Assembly (NCBI RefSeq): GCF_947500695.1
Contig: NZ_CANMSS010000006.1
Coordinates: 124,001 to 188,000, forward strand
Origin: an uncultured Pseudoteredinibacter sp.
Lineage (GTDB): Bacteria > Pseudomonadota > Gammaproteobacteria > Pseudomonadales > Cellvibrionaceae
DNA length: 64,000 nucleotides
Direction: 5' to 3'
The notes below the pieces were generated by a model that did no database searches, had not been told where the DNA came from, and saw only the letters and a program-made list of their open reading frames with translations. This document shows, in pieces, positions 53,422-61,751 of the stretch. Position 1 is the first letter of the stretch. Every line of letters starts with the position of its first letter. Made by a program: the position numbers and the translations under genes.

Positions 53422-55005
53422 ATGACCGACAGCAGCCTAAACCAAAATATCATTGAACGCGTCGCCATGGGCGATATGCTACGCCGCCGAAGCCGTGACA
53501 GTGGTGAGCAAATAGCTTTAGTAGACTTCCCAGCAGGCAAACGCCGCGAATATAACTACGCCCAACTCAATGCCAGAGTAAATCAAATGGCGCATGGCTT
53601 AATTGCCAAAGGGATTAAGCAAGGCGAAAAGCTGGCCATGGTATCCAGCAACCGCAGTGATATGTTTGTCACCTACTTTGCGTGTTATAAATTAGGCGTG
53701 GTGGTTGTCCCGATCAACTTTATGCAAGGCGCCGAAGACATTCGCTATAACCTGGAGCACAGCGAAACGGTAGTAGTGATTTACGAAGACATCTTGGCCG
53801 ATGTTATTCGTCCGTGCATGGAGGGCAATGACAACATTCGCCTGAATGTACAAATGGGTGCTGAGCAAGGCGATTCCGATATCAGCTTGGATGCCCTTAT
53901 TGAAGGACAAAGTGACGAAGAAATTCTTGATCGCATTATTCAAGATCGAGACACCGCTCATATGATTTACACTTCGGGAACGACATCACGTCCGAAGGCT
54001 GTTGAAACCTCACACCTTTCCTTGATGATTGCAGCCTTAACTGGCGCGCTAGAGCTTGAGGTAAAAGAACACGGTTGCATGCTGTTGATCTTACCGTTGT
54101 TCCACTGTGCAGCGCTGTCTATGTCATTCCCAACACTCTTACGTCGCGGCAGCATTGTAATTCAAAGCAGCTTCGACCCGGCTGCTGTAATTGATGCCAT
54201 CGAAACTGACAAAGTACATAACGCTACCCTCTTACCTATGATGTGGAATGCACTCACAGCTTTCCCAGGTGTGGAAGAGCGCGATCTGTCTTCCTTTGAA
54301 TTGGGCATTTACGCCATGGCCCCTATGGATGCCAACAGCTTGCAAAGAGTACGTGATGTATTCGGCTGCAAAATGCATCTCGGTAGCGGCCAAACAGAAT
54401 TTGCTCCAGCCGCTTGTTTGTTCCTAGATAAAAGCCCGACCGAATTTGGTGAGGGTAATTACTGGGGTAAGCCGGTAGCGACTGTTGAGCAAGCTGTTAT
54501 TGATGATGAAGGCAATGAAGTACCACAAGGCGAAATCGGCGAAATCGTATGGCGTGGTGCGCAGGCTATGAGCGGCTACTATAAAAATCCAGAAGCTTCT
54601 GCAGAAGCGAGCCAATTCGGCTGGCACCACAGTGGCGATTTGGGCTTGATTGATAAAGAAGGCCAATTGCTATTTGTGGATCGAAAAAAAGACACCATTA
54701 AATCCGGCGGCGAAAATGTATCTTCCATGAAGGTTGAGCAGTCACTGCTATCGTTTGGTGGCATTATGCAAGCGGCCGCATTTGGTGTACCTCATCCACA
54801 CTGGGGAGAAGCTGTATGTGCTTGTGTTGTACCAAGTGGCGAGAAAGAACTGGATGAAGAAGCCATTATTAATCACTGCAAACAGGAGCTAGGCGGCTTT
54901 GAAGTACCGAAGAAAGTCTTTATTGCCGAAGCACTACCGATGACAGGAACCGGCAAAGTCAGAAAAGTGGAACTGCGCCAGATGCATCAAAATCTATTCT
55001 CCTAA
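53422..55005 (+). CDS. Class I adenylate-forming acyl-CoA ligase (AtuH position)
   Basis: The 527-residue enzyme shows the AMP-binding P-loop MIYTSGTTSRPKAVE (about 185-199), GSGQTEFAPA in place of the YGxTE motif, the hinge HHSGDLGLIDKEGQLLFVDRKKDTIKSGGENV (about 400-432), and the C-terminal catalytic lysine in MTGTGKVRKVELR. It should activate the pathway's free acid as acyl-CoA. It is the last gene of the cluster and is separated from the rest by a terminator and 132 bp. GGAG lies 10 nt before the ATG. The right-hand repeat array begins 22 bp after its stop. Confidence 0.92.
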   Translation: MTDSSLNQNIIERVAMGDMLRRRSRDSGEQIALVDFPAGKRREYNYAQLNARVNQMAHGLIAKGIKQGEKLAMVSSNRSDMFVTYFACYKLGVVVVPINFMQGAEDIRYNLEHSETVVVIYEDILADVIRPCMEGNDNIRLNVQMGAEQGDSDISLDALIEGQSDEEILDRIIQDRDTAHMIYTSGTTSRPKAVETSHLSLMIAALTGALELEVKEHGCMLLILPLFHCAALSMSFPTLLRRGSIVIQSSFDPAAVIDAIETDKVHNATLLPMMWNALTAFPGVEERDLSSFELGIYAMAPMDANSLQRVRDVFGCKMHLGSGQTEFAPAACLFLDKSPTEFGEGNYWGKPVATVEQAVIDDEGNEVPQGEIGEIVWRGAQAMSGYYKNPEASAEASQFGWHHSGDLGLIDKEGQLLFVDRKKDTIKSGGENVSSMKVEQSLLSFGGIMQAAAFGVPHPHWGEAVCACVVPSGEKELDEEAIINHCKQELGGFEVPKKVFIAEALPMTGTGKVRKVELRQMHQNLFS

Positions 55006-55027
55006 TACCTAACGGAAGCCACTCAAC

Positions 55028-55484
55028 GGGGTCAGAACCCATAGGTTCTGACCCCACATCGGAGCCACATCACTCAAAACCACCACTCAACTCTCAAACC
55101 AGCACCAAGCCAAACCCAGCAAGCCTCGACCGGTTTCAATACAACCACAAACAAAAACGGCCCCGAAACCGGGGTCAGAACCCACGGGTTCTGACCCCAC
55201 ATCGGAGCCGCTTCACTCAAAGCCACCACTCAACTCTCAAACCAACACCAAGCCAAACCCAGCAAGCCTCGACCGGTTTCAATACAACCACAAACAAAAA
55301 CGGCCCCGAAACCGGGGTCAGAACCCAAGGGTTCTGACCCCACACCGGAGCTGCCTCATTCAAAACCACCACTCAACTCTCAAACCAGCACCAAGCCAAA
55401 CCCAGCAAGCCTCGACCGGTTTCAATACAACCACAAACAAAAACGGCCCCGAAACCGGGGTCAGAACCCACGGGTTCTGACCCC
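55028..55484. repeat. Tandem array: four palindromes with an exact 143-bp period
   Basis: Palindromes start at 55028, 55171, 55314 and 55457, each exactly 143 bp apart. Arms are GGGGTCAGAACC / GGTTCTGACCCC with variable centres (e.g. CA-CG, CA-AG). The spacers are nearly identical and strongly A/C-rich on the plus strand (CCACCACTCAACTCTCAAAC...). Each palindrome is followed by CATCGGAGCC, the reverse-oriented form of the flank seen on the left of other copies. A partial hairpin remnant (CAGAAGCTATCGCTTCTGAC) follows at about 55509-55528. Not a CRISPR: units are too long and the spacers are themselves repeated. Confidence 0.93.
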
Positions 55485-55536
55485 ACATCGGAGCCGCTTT
55501 TCTTAAAGCCAGAAGCTATCGCTTCTGACCCCGTTG

Positions 55537-55890
55537 TTATGAGGCTAGCTGACGCTCGCCATAGAAGGCATCGATCAAACCGCCAACTTCAACGTTTTCA
55601 GCAATCGTCTGGGCATCCAAGGTCGCTTTAACCGCAGCGATATCCTCTTCAGTTGCCGAAGCGTAACGCTCACCAGAGGTTACGATACCGTAGAAACGAC
55701 CATCGCAATCACCCAAGTTAACGTACAAATCACGAGAACCAATCACTTCTACCAACGCTTCGAAGAACTGATCATAATCTTCCTGAGAAGCTTCTTTAAC
55801 ATCACAAGCAAACTCAAAACCCTGGATCGCAAACTCATCCAAGTACAATTTCTTACGCAAACGACGGTTGCGCTTTGGGGCATCACTCAT
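55537..55890 (-). CDS. yggL: YggL-family 50S-ribosome-binding protein
   Basis: The 117-residue protein starts with a basic N-terminus and the family signature NRRLRKKLYLDEFAIQGFEF (about 8-27), then an acidic alpha/beta domain (DUF469). E. coli YggL binds the large ribosomal subunit. The sequence is longer than the usual 108 by a short C-terminal tail. It reads toward the repeat array at its 3' side and is divergent from putP. Confidence 0.88.
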   Translation of the reverse strand: MSDAPKRNRRLRKKLYLDEFAIQGFEFACDVKEASQEDYDQFFEALVEVIGSRDLYVNLGDCDGRFYGIVTSGERYASATEEDIAAVKATLDAQTIAENVEVGGLIDAFYGERQLAS

Positions 55891-56167
55891 CTTACTGACC
55901 TTTCTAAAAAATAAACCTGTACAGCGCCTAAGCCCTAGCCTAGGCCCTATACCTTGAAAATCGGCGCCATTATAACCAAGTTGCTAGAAGATTGTTGCCT
56001 CTGCCTGATGAAACCCTATATCTTGCCGCTACAGCCCCCTCTGAGCTTATAAAGCCCTTAAATCGAGCCAGCACCCCAACGAATCTTAGGAAGCCCATTT
56101 CCAAGCTGGACATTTGCCAGCCCGACAAGTAAAAAGAGGCCACACTAACTATAAAAGCCTCTATTTT

Positions 56168-57595
56168 ATGCTCGAACTCAATTCTGCCGTCATTATCACT
56201 TTCGTGCTGTATTTAGCCGTTATCCTAGGTATTGGCATCTACGCTTGGCTTAAAACTCGCAACGCTAGTGATTACTTTTTAGGCGGCCGTAATCTATCGC
56301 CTTTTGTTGCCGCTATCAGTGCCGGCGCCTCGGATATGAGCGGTTGGGTACTCTTGGGGCTACCTGGGGCTGCCTACCTATCCGGTCTGGACAACCTCTG
56401 GATCGCCCTTGGCTTGTTAATCGGAGTGGCAGCCAACTGGATGCTGTGTGCCAAGCCATTGCGACAGGCCAGCCAAGAGCTGGATGTTGTAACCCTGCCC
56501 AAATACTTACAGCAAAAATTTGATCCAAGCGGACGCGCTCTACAGGCGATTGCCTCTATCTTTATTTTATTGTTCTTCTTGTTTTATGTAGCAGCCGGTC
56601 TTATCGGGGGCGGCAAGCTGTTTGAAGCGGTATTTGGCTTAGATTATTACTGGGCCGTTATTGTGGGTACGGCTATCGTTATCTTTTATACCCTGTTTGG
56701 TGGTTTCTTGGCGGTTTCCTGGACAGATGTATTCCAAGGCTTGCTGATGTCTGCGGCGCTATTAATGGTGCCCATCGCGGTTATGAACAATGTCGGCGGA
56801 ATTGATCCCTTCTTTGCCGAGATCGACAAAATTAATCCGCATATGTTGAACCCTTTGACCGATAAAAACGGTGAAGCATTAAGCGCTATCGCCATTATTA
56901 GTTTAATGGGTTGGGGCTTGGGTTATTTTGGTCAGCCCCATATTTTGGCGCGCTTTAAAGCTATCGCCTCTGCAGATCAGGTGAAAAGCGCTACTAGTAT
57001 TGCCCTAGTGTGGACCTTCCTTATCTTTGTGGGGGCTATTCTTATAGGCCTTGCTGGTAATGTGCAATTCGCCACGCCGATTGATGATAGCGAAAAAATC
57101 TTTATGGCTTTGGTTAGTGCTCTCTTTCATCCATTTGTTGCCGGTATTTTATTGGCCGCAATCTTAGCGGCGATTATGAGTACAGTGGATTCCCAGTTGC
57201 TGGTGAGCTCTTCTGCGCTGGCTGAAGATCTCTATCCTGTAATCCGCAAAGAGCCACTAAGCCCGGAGCAGCGTTTACGTATCGGGCAATATGCCGTTGC
57301 GGGTTTATCTATCTTGGCTGTTCTTTTGGCGATGGATAAAAACAGCAAGGTATTGGATGTGGTGTCTTATGCTTGGGCGGGTCTTGGTGCTTCTTTAGGC
57401 CCGGCTATTTTGTTGAGCCTGTATTGGAAAGGTATGAACAAACACGGTGCTTTAGCGGGTGTTATTGTTGGTGGTTTAACGGTAATTATTTGGGCTCAGT
57501 TTAAGCAAGATTTATGGGGCTTGTATGAATTAATCCCTGCGTTTGTATTTTCATTTATCAGTATCCTGCTGGTAAGCCGCGCCACTTCAAAATAA
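56168..57595 (+). CDS. putP: Sodium/proline symporter
   Basis: The 475-residue SSS-family transporter begins MLELNSAVIITFVLYLAV (ATG 56168; an in-frame ATG at 56114 would add 18 unsupported residues). Thirteen transmembrane segments are expected. Visible PutP signatures are YFLGGRNLSPFVAAISAGASDMSGWVLLGLPGAAYLSG (about 35-72), GWGLGYFGQPHILARF (about 250) and MSTVDSQLLVSSSALAEDL (about 335). It imports proline with Na+, for nutrition or osmoprotection. No putA is adjacent. The last 350 bp are G/T-rich before the repeats. Confidence 0.93.
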   Translation: MLELNSAVIITFVLYLAVILGIGIYAWLKTRNASDYFLGGRNLSPFVAAISAGASDMSGWVLLGLPGAAYLSGLDNLWIALGLLIGVAANWMLCAKPLRQASQELDVVTLPKYLQQKFDPSGRALQAIASIFILLFFLFYVAAGLIGGGKLFEAVFGLDYYWAVIVGTAIVIFYTLFGGFLAVSWTDVFQGLLMSAALLMVPIAVMNNVGGIDPFFAEIDKINPHMLNPLTDKNGEALSAIAIISLMGWGLGYFGQPHILARFKAIASADQVKSATSIALVWTFLIFVGAILIGLAGNVQFATPIDDSEKIFMALVSALFHPFVAGILLAAILAAIMSTVDSQLLVSSSALAEDLYPVIRKEPLSPEQRLRIGQYAVAGLSILAVLLAMDKNSKVLDVVSYAWAGLGASLGPAILLSLYWKGMNKHGALAGVIVGGLTVIIWAQFKQDLWGLYELIPAFVFSFISILLVSRATSK

Positions 57596-57607
57596 ACGCC
57601 CCCCACC

Positions 57608-57994
57608 GGGGTCGGAGCCCTGTAGGCTCTGACTCCACTTCGAAGCCGAGAGCTTAAAATCCCCACCTGAAATATCGAGGCTGCAAGAGCAATCACTTGC
57701 GAAGTATTCGCGTCGAGACTTCTTCGGATTAATTGCCGATTGCGAGAACTCGACTTCGATAGGGGTCAGACCCCTTGGGTTCTGACCCCGGGGGTTTGTT
57801 GAATTACTTCGGGGGTCGGAGCCTTGTAGGCTCTGACCCCACTTCGAAGCCGAGAACTTAAAATCCCTCACCTAATATGTCGAGGTATTACAAGCAGACA
57901 GTTGCGAAACATCTGCTTCCAGATTTCTTCAGATTAGGTGCCGACTTAAATTTCTCGGCTTCGATAGGGGTCAGAACCCATGGGTTCTGACCCC
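57608..57994. repeat. Two inverted pairs of palindromes, duplicated with a period of about 204 bp
   Basis: Palindromes lie at 57608-57636, 57762-57789, 57812-57840 and 57967-57994. The first and third have the conserved flank on their right (TTCGAAGCCGAGA); the second and fourth have it on their left (CGACTTCGAT / CGGCTTCGAT). They thus form two head-to-head pairs. The two pairs and their spacers are homologous, 204-205 bp apart. A 19-bp segment including the last codon and stop of the downstream fghA gene (58011-58029) is also present at 57791-57809, so the duplication captured the gene's end. Confidence 0.9.
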
Positions 57995-58023
57995 GGGGCT
58001 TGCTGCCCCTGGGGTTTGTTGAA

Positions 58024-58857
58024 TTACTTTAAAAAACGAGAATGGAATCGTAGGTGCTCTTCAATAAAGCTAGCGATAAAAAAGTAGCTGTGGTCGTAAC
58101 CTGCATGCAAGCCATACTCTACCTCAACCCCTTCTACTTTCGCAGCGGCCAAAAACAACTCAGGCTTTAACTGCTCCTGTAAAAAGTTATCTGCTTCACC
58201 TTGATCAATTTTGATGGGCAGTTTACAACCGCGCTCTAACATTAGGGCTGTTGCATCGTATTCCTGCCAGGCGGTTTGATCGACACCTAAGTAGCCCGCC
58301 AAAGCTTTATGCCCCCAAGGACACTGGCTAGGCGCACAGATCGGAGCAAAGGCCGAAACGCTGCTATATTGCTCTGGATTTTTAAGGGCAATCGTTAGCG
58401 CTCCATGGCCACCCATTGAATGCCCCATAATTGAGGTGCAGCTCAAATCTAAAGGCAATTCAACTAATAAGCGTGGCAACTCATGTACGACATAGTCGTA
58501 CATTTTATAGTGCTGATCAAAAGGCGCTTGGGTGGCATTAAGATAAAAGCCGGCCCCTAAACCAAAATCATAAGCTGCACTTGGATCATCGGGCACTTGT
58601 TCGCCACGCGGACTGGTATCTGGGCACACAATAGCGATACCCAGCTCGGCAGCCACTCTTTGTGCCCCAGCCTTAGTAACAAAATTCTCATCAGTACAGG
58701 TTAAACCTGACAACCAAAAAACCACCGGCACCACTTCGCTCTGTGCTTGCGGCGGCAAATAGACCGAAAACACCATATCGCAATCTAAGCAGCTAGAGTT
58801 ATGCTTGTACTGGCGTTGCACACCGCCAAAGCTCATTTGTTGACTGACTAATTCCAT
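58024..58857 (-). CDS. fghA: S-formylglutathione hydrolase
   Basis: The 277-residue esterase-D-type alpha/beta hydrolase has GHSMGGHGAL (nucleophile Ser near 145), VVFWLSGLTCTDENFVTKAGAQRVAAE near the N-terminus (about 46-72), and catalytic Asp and His in KIDQGEADNFL and HAGYDHSYFFI near the C-terminus. It hydrolyses S-formylglutathione to formate and glutathione, the second step of formaldehyde detoxification. It follows frmA by 12 bp on the same strand, an operon. Confidence 0.95.
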   Translation of the reverse strand: MELVSQQMSFGGVQRQYKHNSSCLDCDMVFSVYLPPQAQSEVVPVVFWLSGLTCTDENFVTKAGAQRVAAELGIAIVCPDTSPRGEQVPDDPSAAYDFGLGAGFYLNATQAPFDQHYKMYDYVVHELPRLLVELPLDLSCTSIMGHSMGGHGALTIALKNPEQYSSVSAFAPICAPSQCPWGHKALAGYLGVDQTAWQEYDATALMLERGCKLPIKIDQGEADNFLQEQLKPELFLAAAKVEGVEVEYGLHAGYDHSYFFIASFIEEHLRFHSRFLK

Positions 58858-58869
58858 ATCACTAACGCC

Positions 58870-59976
58870 TTAGTAGAGAATAACTGAACGAATACTTTCG
58901 CCTTTATGCATTAAATCAAAGGCTTTATTAATATCGTCTAGCGGCATGGTATGAGTAATCATATCGTCGATGTTAATTTTGCCATCCATATACCAGTCAA
59001 CAATTTTAGGTACATCAGTACGACCGCGAGCGCCACCAAAAGCCGTCCCCTTCCAAGAGCGACCAGTTACCAACTGGAATGGACGTGTAGAGATTTCCTG
59101 ACCAGCACCGGCAACACCAATAATATAAGATTCACCCCAACCTTTATGGCAGCACTCCAAGGCTTGGCGCATGGTATTTACATTACCGATACACTCAAAG
59201 GAATAATCCGCACCGCCACCAGTTAGTTGAATAATATGATCCACCACATTTTCAACATCTCTCGGATTAATAAAATCCGTCATGCCAAATTGCGCGGCTA
59301 ACTTTGCTTTCTCAGGATTAAGATCAACACCAATAATTTTATTGGCGCCCACCATCTTCGCACCTTGAATAACATTCAAACCAATGCCACCCAAACCAAA
59401 CACTACGACGTTAGCACCCGGCTCGACCTTCGCATCAAAAGCAACAGCGCCAACGCCTGTAGTAACACCACAACCGATATAACAAATTTTCTCAAAAGGC
59501 GCGTCTTCACGAACCTTCGCCACAGCGATTTCTGGTAGTACGGTGTAATTAGAAAAGGTAGAGCAACCCATATAGTGCAAAATAGGCTGGCCATCTAAAG
59601 AGAAACGGCTGCTGCCATCCGGCATTAAACCTTGACCTTGAGTTTCGCGAATGGATTGACAGAGATTGGTTTTAGGATGCAAACAGAACTTACACTGACG
59701 GCACTCTGGCGTGTATAAAGGAATAACATGATCACCCGGCTTTACGCTAGTAACACCAGCACCTACATCGACAACAACTCCAGCACCTTCATGACCAAGA
59801 ATCGCTGGGAATGCACCTTCAGGGTCATCGCCTGACAATGTAAAAGCATCGGTATGACAGACACCGGTTGCTTTAATTTCAACCAGCACTTCACCGGCCT
59901 GTGGGCCCTGTAAATCAACATCCACAACTTGCAGGTCTTGCCCTGCTGCAAACGCCACGGCTGCACGTGTTTTCAT
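58870..59976 (-). CDS. frmA: S-(hydroxymethyl)glutathione dehydrogenase / class III alcohol dehydrogenase
   Basis: The 368-residue zinc-dependent enzyme shows [12 protein letters not shown] (catalytic zinc Cys), [12 protein letters not shown], the structural-zinc cysteine cluster in [19 protein letters not shown], the NAD-binding [14 protein letters not shown] and the class-III region [16 protein letters not shown]. It oxidises the formaldehyde-glutathione adduct. Operon partner fghA follows directly. No FrmR-type repressor gene is seen next to it. Confidence 0.96.
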   Translation of the reverse strand: MKTRAAVAFAAGQDLQVVDVDLQGPQAGEVLVEIKATGVCHTDAFTLSGDDPEGAFPAILGHEGAGVVVDVGAGVTSVKPGDHVIPLYTPECRQCKFCLHPKTNLCQSIRETQGQGLMPDGSSRFSLDGQPILHYMGCSTFSNYTVLPEIAVAKVREDAPFEKICYIGCGVTTGVGAVAFDAKVEPGANVVVFGLGGIGLNVIQGAKMVGANKIIGVDLNPEKAKLAAQFGMTDFINPRDVENVVDHIIQLTGGGADYSFECIGNVNTMRQALECCHKGWGESYIIGVAGAGQEISTRPFQLVTGRSWKGTAFGGARGRTDVPKIVDWYMDGKINIDDMITHTMPLDDINKAFDLMHKGESIRSVILY

Positions 59977-60079
59977 CGCTAATCCTTACATCAATTATCA
60001 TCAAAAGCTGACTATAGATGACTTAGCGGGAAATAACACTAGAGGGGAATTAAAATGTGTTTTAAAACACAGAGACGGA

Positions 60080-60117
60080 AAGAATGGAAAGGAAGTTGGC
60101 GGGCTTGCACCCGCCAA
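60080..60117 (-). terminator. Terminator of the cytochrome c gene
   Basis: TTGGCGGG / CCCGCCAA (60096-60103, 60110-60117) is a perfect 8-bp stem with a 6-nt loop, 7 bp after the cytochrome stop. On the minus strand it runs into a T/C-rich stretch (CTTCCTTTCCATTCTTTCC). Confidence 0.75.
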
Positions 60118-60123
60118 GGTAGC

Positions 60124-60426
60124 TTACTTCAAGCTGGCGTAATAAGCCGCCAAGTTTGCCATATCGGCATCAGACAACATCGCCGCCTGTGCTTTCATTA
60201 CAGGATCTGGGCGCTTGCCAGATTTAAAGTCTTTCATTTGCTTTAGTAAGTACTGTTCTTTTTGCCCCGCCAAATTTGGGTACAAAGGAATTGCACTAAC
60301 ACCATTGGCTCCGTGGCAAGCTGCGCATATCGCGGCTTTTGCCTTACCTGCCGCTGGATCAGCAGACATAGCCAGTGGCGCTACAGACATGGTGGCACCT
60401 AATACAACTAGGGCTAATTTCTTCAT
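60124..60426 (-). CDS. Small periplasmic class I cytochrome c
   Basis: The 100-residue precursor has a signal peptide (about residues 1-21, [22 protein letters not shown]). One haem motif CAACH lies at 34-38, and a likely axial Met in [18 protein letters not shown] or the preceding MKAQAA segment. It resembles cytochrome c553/c5-type electron carriers. The single haem suggests soluble electron transfer to a terminal oxidase or dehydrogenase. It sits upstream of frmA on the same strand, separated by a terminator, so a functional link with formaldehyde oxidation is not shown. Confidence 0.9.
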   Translation of the reverse strand: MKKLALVVLGATMSVAPLAMSADPAAGKAKAAICAACHGANGVSAIPLYPNLAGQKEQYLLKQMKDFKSGKRPDPVMKAQAAMLSDADMANLAAYYASLK

Positions 60427-60934
60427 GGATTACACTCCGTTTATCAGACATATCACGTTGGGTACTTCTTAAAGGTACTACTCATTTTTAGATATGCGGT
60501 TCCAGCCAAAGCCTGCCGCAATTATTAGTAATCATGCATATTCAGTATAACGAGCTAGCCTGAATGGTAACATGCTGGCCACTTCGAGAGGATAAGTTCA
60601 AAGCTTTGCCCAAAACCCCTATCGAGAGCTGCCCATAACTATAGTAAATTTAGACAAATTGCAGAGATTTGACCCACCGCAAAGTGACGACAATTAAAAG
60701 CCTAATTAATAGCGCTAATCTGCCCAACTGCTGTAGAGCCTAGGCTTTGCTTTTGCTATGATGGCTCGATAGGCCAATAATAAACATGCGCAAATCCCCA
60801 CCATTTAGCGCAAACTTTAAACAACAGGCCAGCACCGCCAAAAGCGGGAAGAATAAGAGTAAAGAATGTACAGATTGAATTGGCGTACGGCCAAGCAATC
60901 CTTATTATTCAAGACCTATATTTGCTAGGGATTA
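60427..60934. other. Divergent intergenic region, cytochrome c / ECF sigma gene
   Basis: These 508 bp hold no ORF with coding character. A TATGAT at 60757-60762 could be a -10 element but I see no matching -35. Nothing else is recognisable. Confidence 0.45.
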
Positions 60935-61501
60935 ATGAGTAACAACAACAAAAGCAATAGCTCCGAAGGCAAGTGTCCAGAAAAAAACAAAACTATTCTG
61001 GAACAGTTGTTTAACGAACATGCTCCGGGCTTGGTTAGATTTCTTGCCCGTAAAACGCGCAACCAAGAAGACGCTGAAGATATTGCTCAGGGGGCCTTCT
61101 TGCGCATTCAAAAACTCGAAAACCTCGATAAACTCGACAACCCTCGCGCCTACCTCTACCAAACCGCCTCTAATCTAGCTATCGACCAGCTGCGTCGTGC
61201 CAAGCTGCATCGCGGTTATCTGCAGAGCGAAACCCCGACTGCGCCGGAAATCGAAGAGTCTTCAGGCAACTATGTTGATCAAGCCACCCCAGAAAGGCTG
61301 CTTTCAGCGAAGGAAGAGCTCGTTCAAATCGAAGAAACCATTTCCGATCTACCCTTCAAGGCTCGCCAAGCCTTCTTGCTTCATCGCACCAAGGGCTTAG
61401 CTTATAGCGATATCGCCAAAGAAATGGGCGTCTCGGTAAGCTCCGTTGAAAAGTATATCTTGCTCGCCTTGCGACAATGCCACCAAGCTTTAAAGCACTA
61501 A
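60935..61501 (+). CDS. ECF sigma factor, FecI-like
   Basis: The 188-residue protein has sigma region 2 (about 20-90: LFNEHAPGLVRFLARKTRNQEDAEDIAQGAFLRIQKL, and NPRAYLYQTASNLAIDQLRR) and region 4 (about 130-185: FLLHRTKGLAYSDIAKEMGVSVSSVEKYILLALRQC). It is followed by a FecR-type anti-sigma gene and an STN-TonB receptor gene, the standard cell-surface signalling order. It should direct transcription of the receptor when the receptor binds its substrate. Confidence 0.93.
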   Translation: MSNNNKSNSSEGKCPEKNKTILEQLFNEHAPGLVRFLARKTRNQEDAEDIAQGAFLRIQKLENLDKLDNPRAYLYQTASNLAIDQLRRAKLHRGYLQSETPTAPEIEESSGNYVDQATPERLLSAKEELVQIEETISDLPFKARQAFLLHRTKGLAYSDIAKEMGVSVSSVEKYILLALRQCHQALKH

Positions 61502-61581
61502 ACTTCCCCCCAAATCTGCCGTTAGTCTCACCGTTAATCCGACTCACCGAGAAAATTCAATTTTTTTGAATTTAATAATGC

Positions 61582-61606
61582 GGAAACTGTCATATTAACC
61601 GTCTAA
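61582..61606 (+). promoter_or_regulatory. Possible ECF-type promoter before fecR-like gene
   Basis: GGAAACTGT (61582-61590) and CGTCTAA (61600-61606) resemble the -35 and -10 elements used by ECF sigma factors, but the spacing is shorter than usual. An AT-only hairpin (AAATTCAA / TTGAATTT, 61553-61560 and 61566-61573) lies just upstream. A weak call. Confidence 0.3.
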
Positions 61607-61751
61607 GCTATGTATAAACCGGAACAATTGGGAATACAAAAAAACGAATGCCAAATTTTATTTTGCGCTTCAGCATAATTACCAATTTTTTCACCTTGAT
61701 ATTTGAAAATTAGAACCAGTTACGCGACATTCAGCCAAAAACGAAAGTTTT

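Noticed and set aside
53422..55005. Operon genes as a plain leucine (liu) degradation cluster
   Set aside because: A liu cluster would carry an HMG-CoA lyase and no acyl-CoA ligase/HSDL2-like SDR in this order, and the carboxyltransferase segment LAGYKMFDDKDG does not resemble LiuB as I recall it. Phylogeny would settle this.
55028..55484. CRISPR array
   Set aside because: The period is 143 bp, spacers are copies of each other and no cas gene is near; it is a tandem repeat with a palindrome.
57596..57871. Minus-strand ORF of about 94 codons across the palindrome pairs
   Set aside because: It reads through repeated palindromic DNA and has no start signal or family-like sequence.
60786..60857. 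A 24-codon mini-ORF before the ECF sigma gene
   Set aside because: No ribosome-binding site and ordinary chance length; not supported as a leader peptide.
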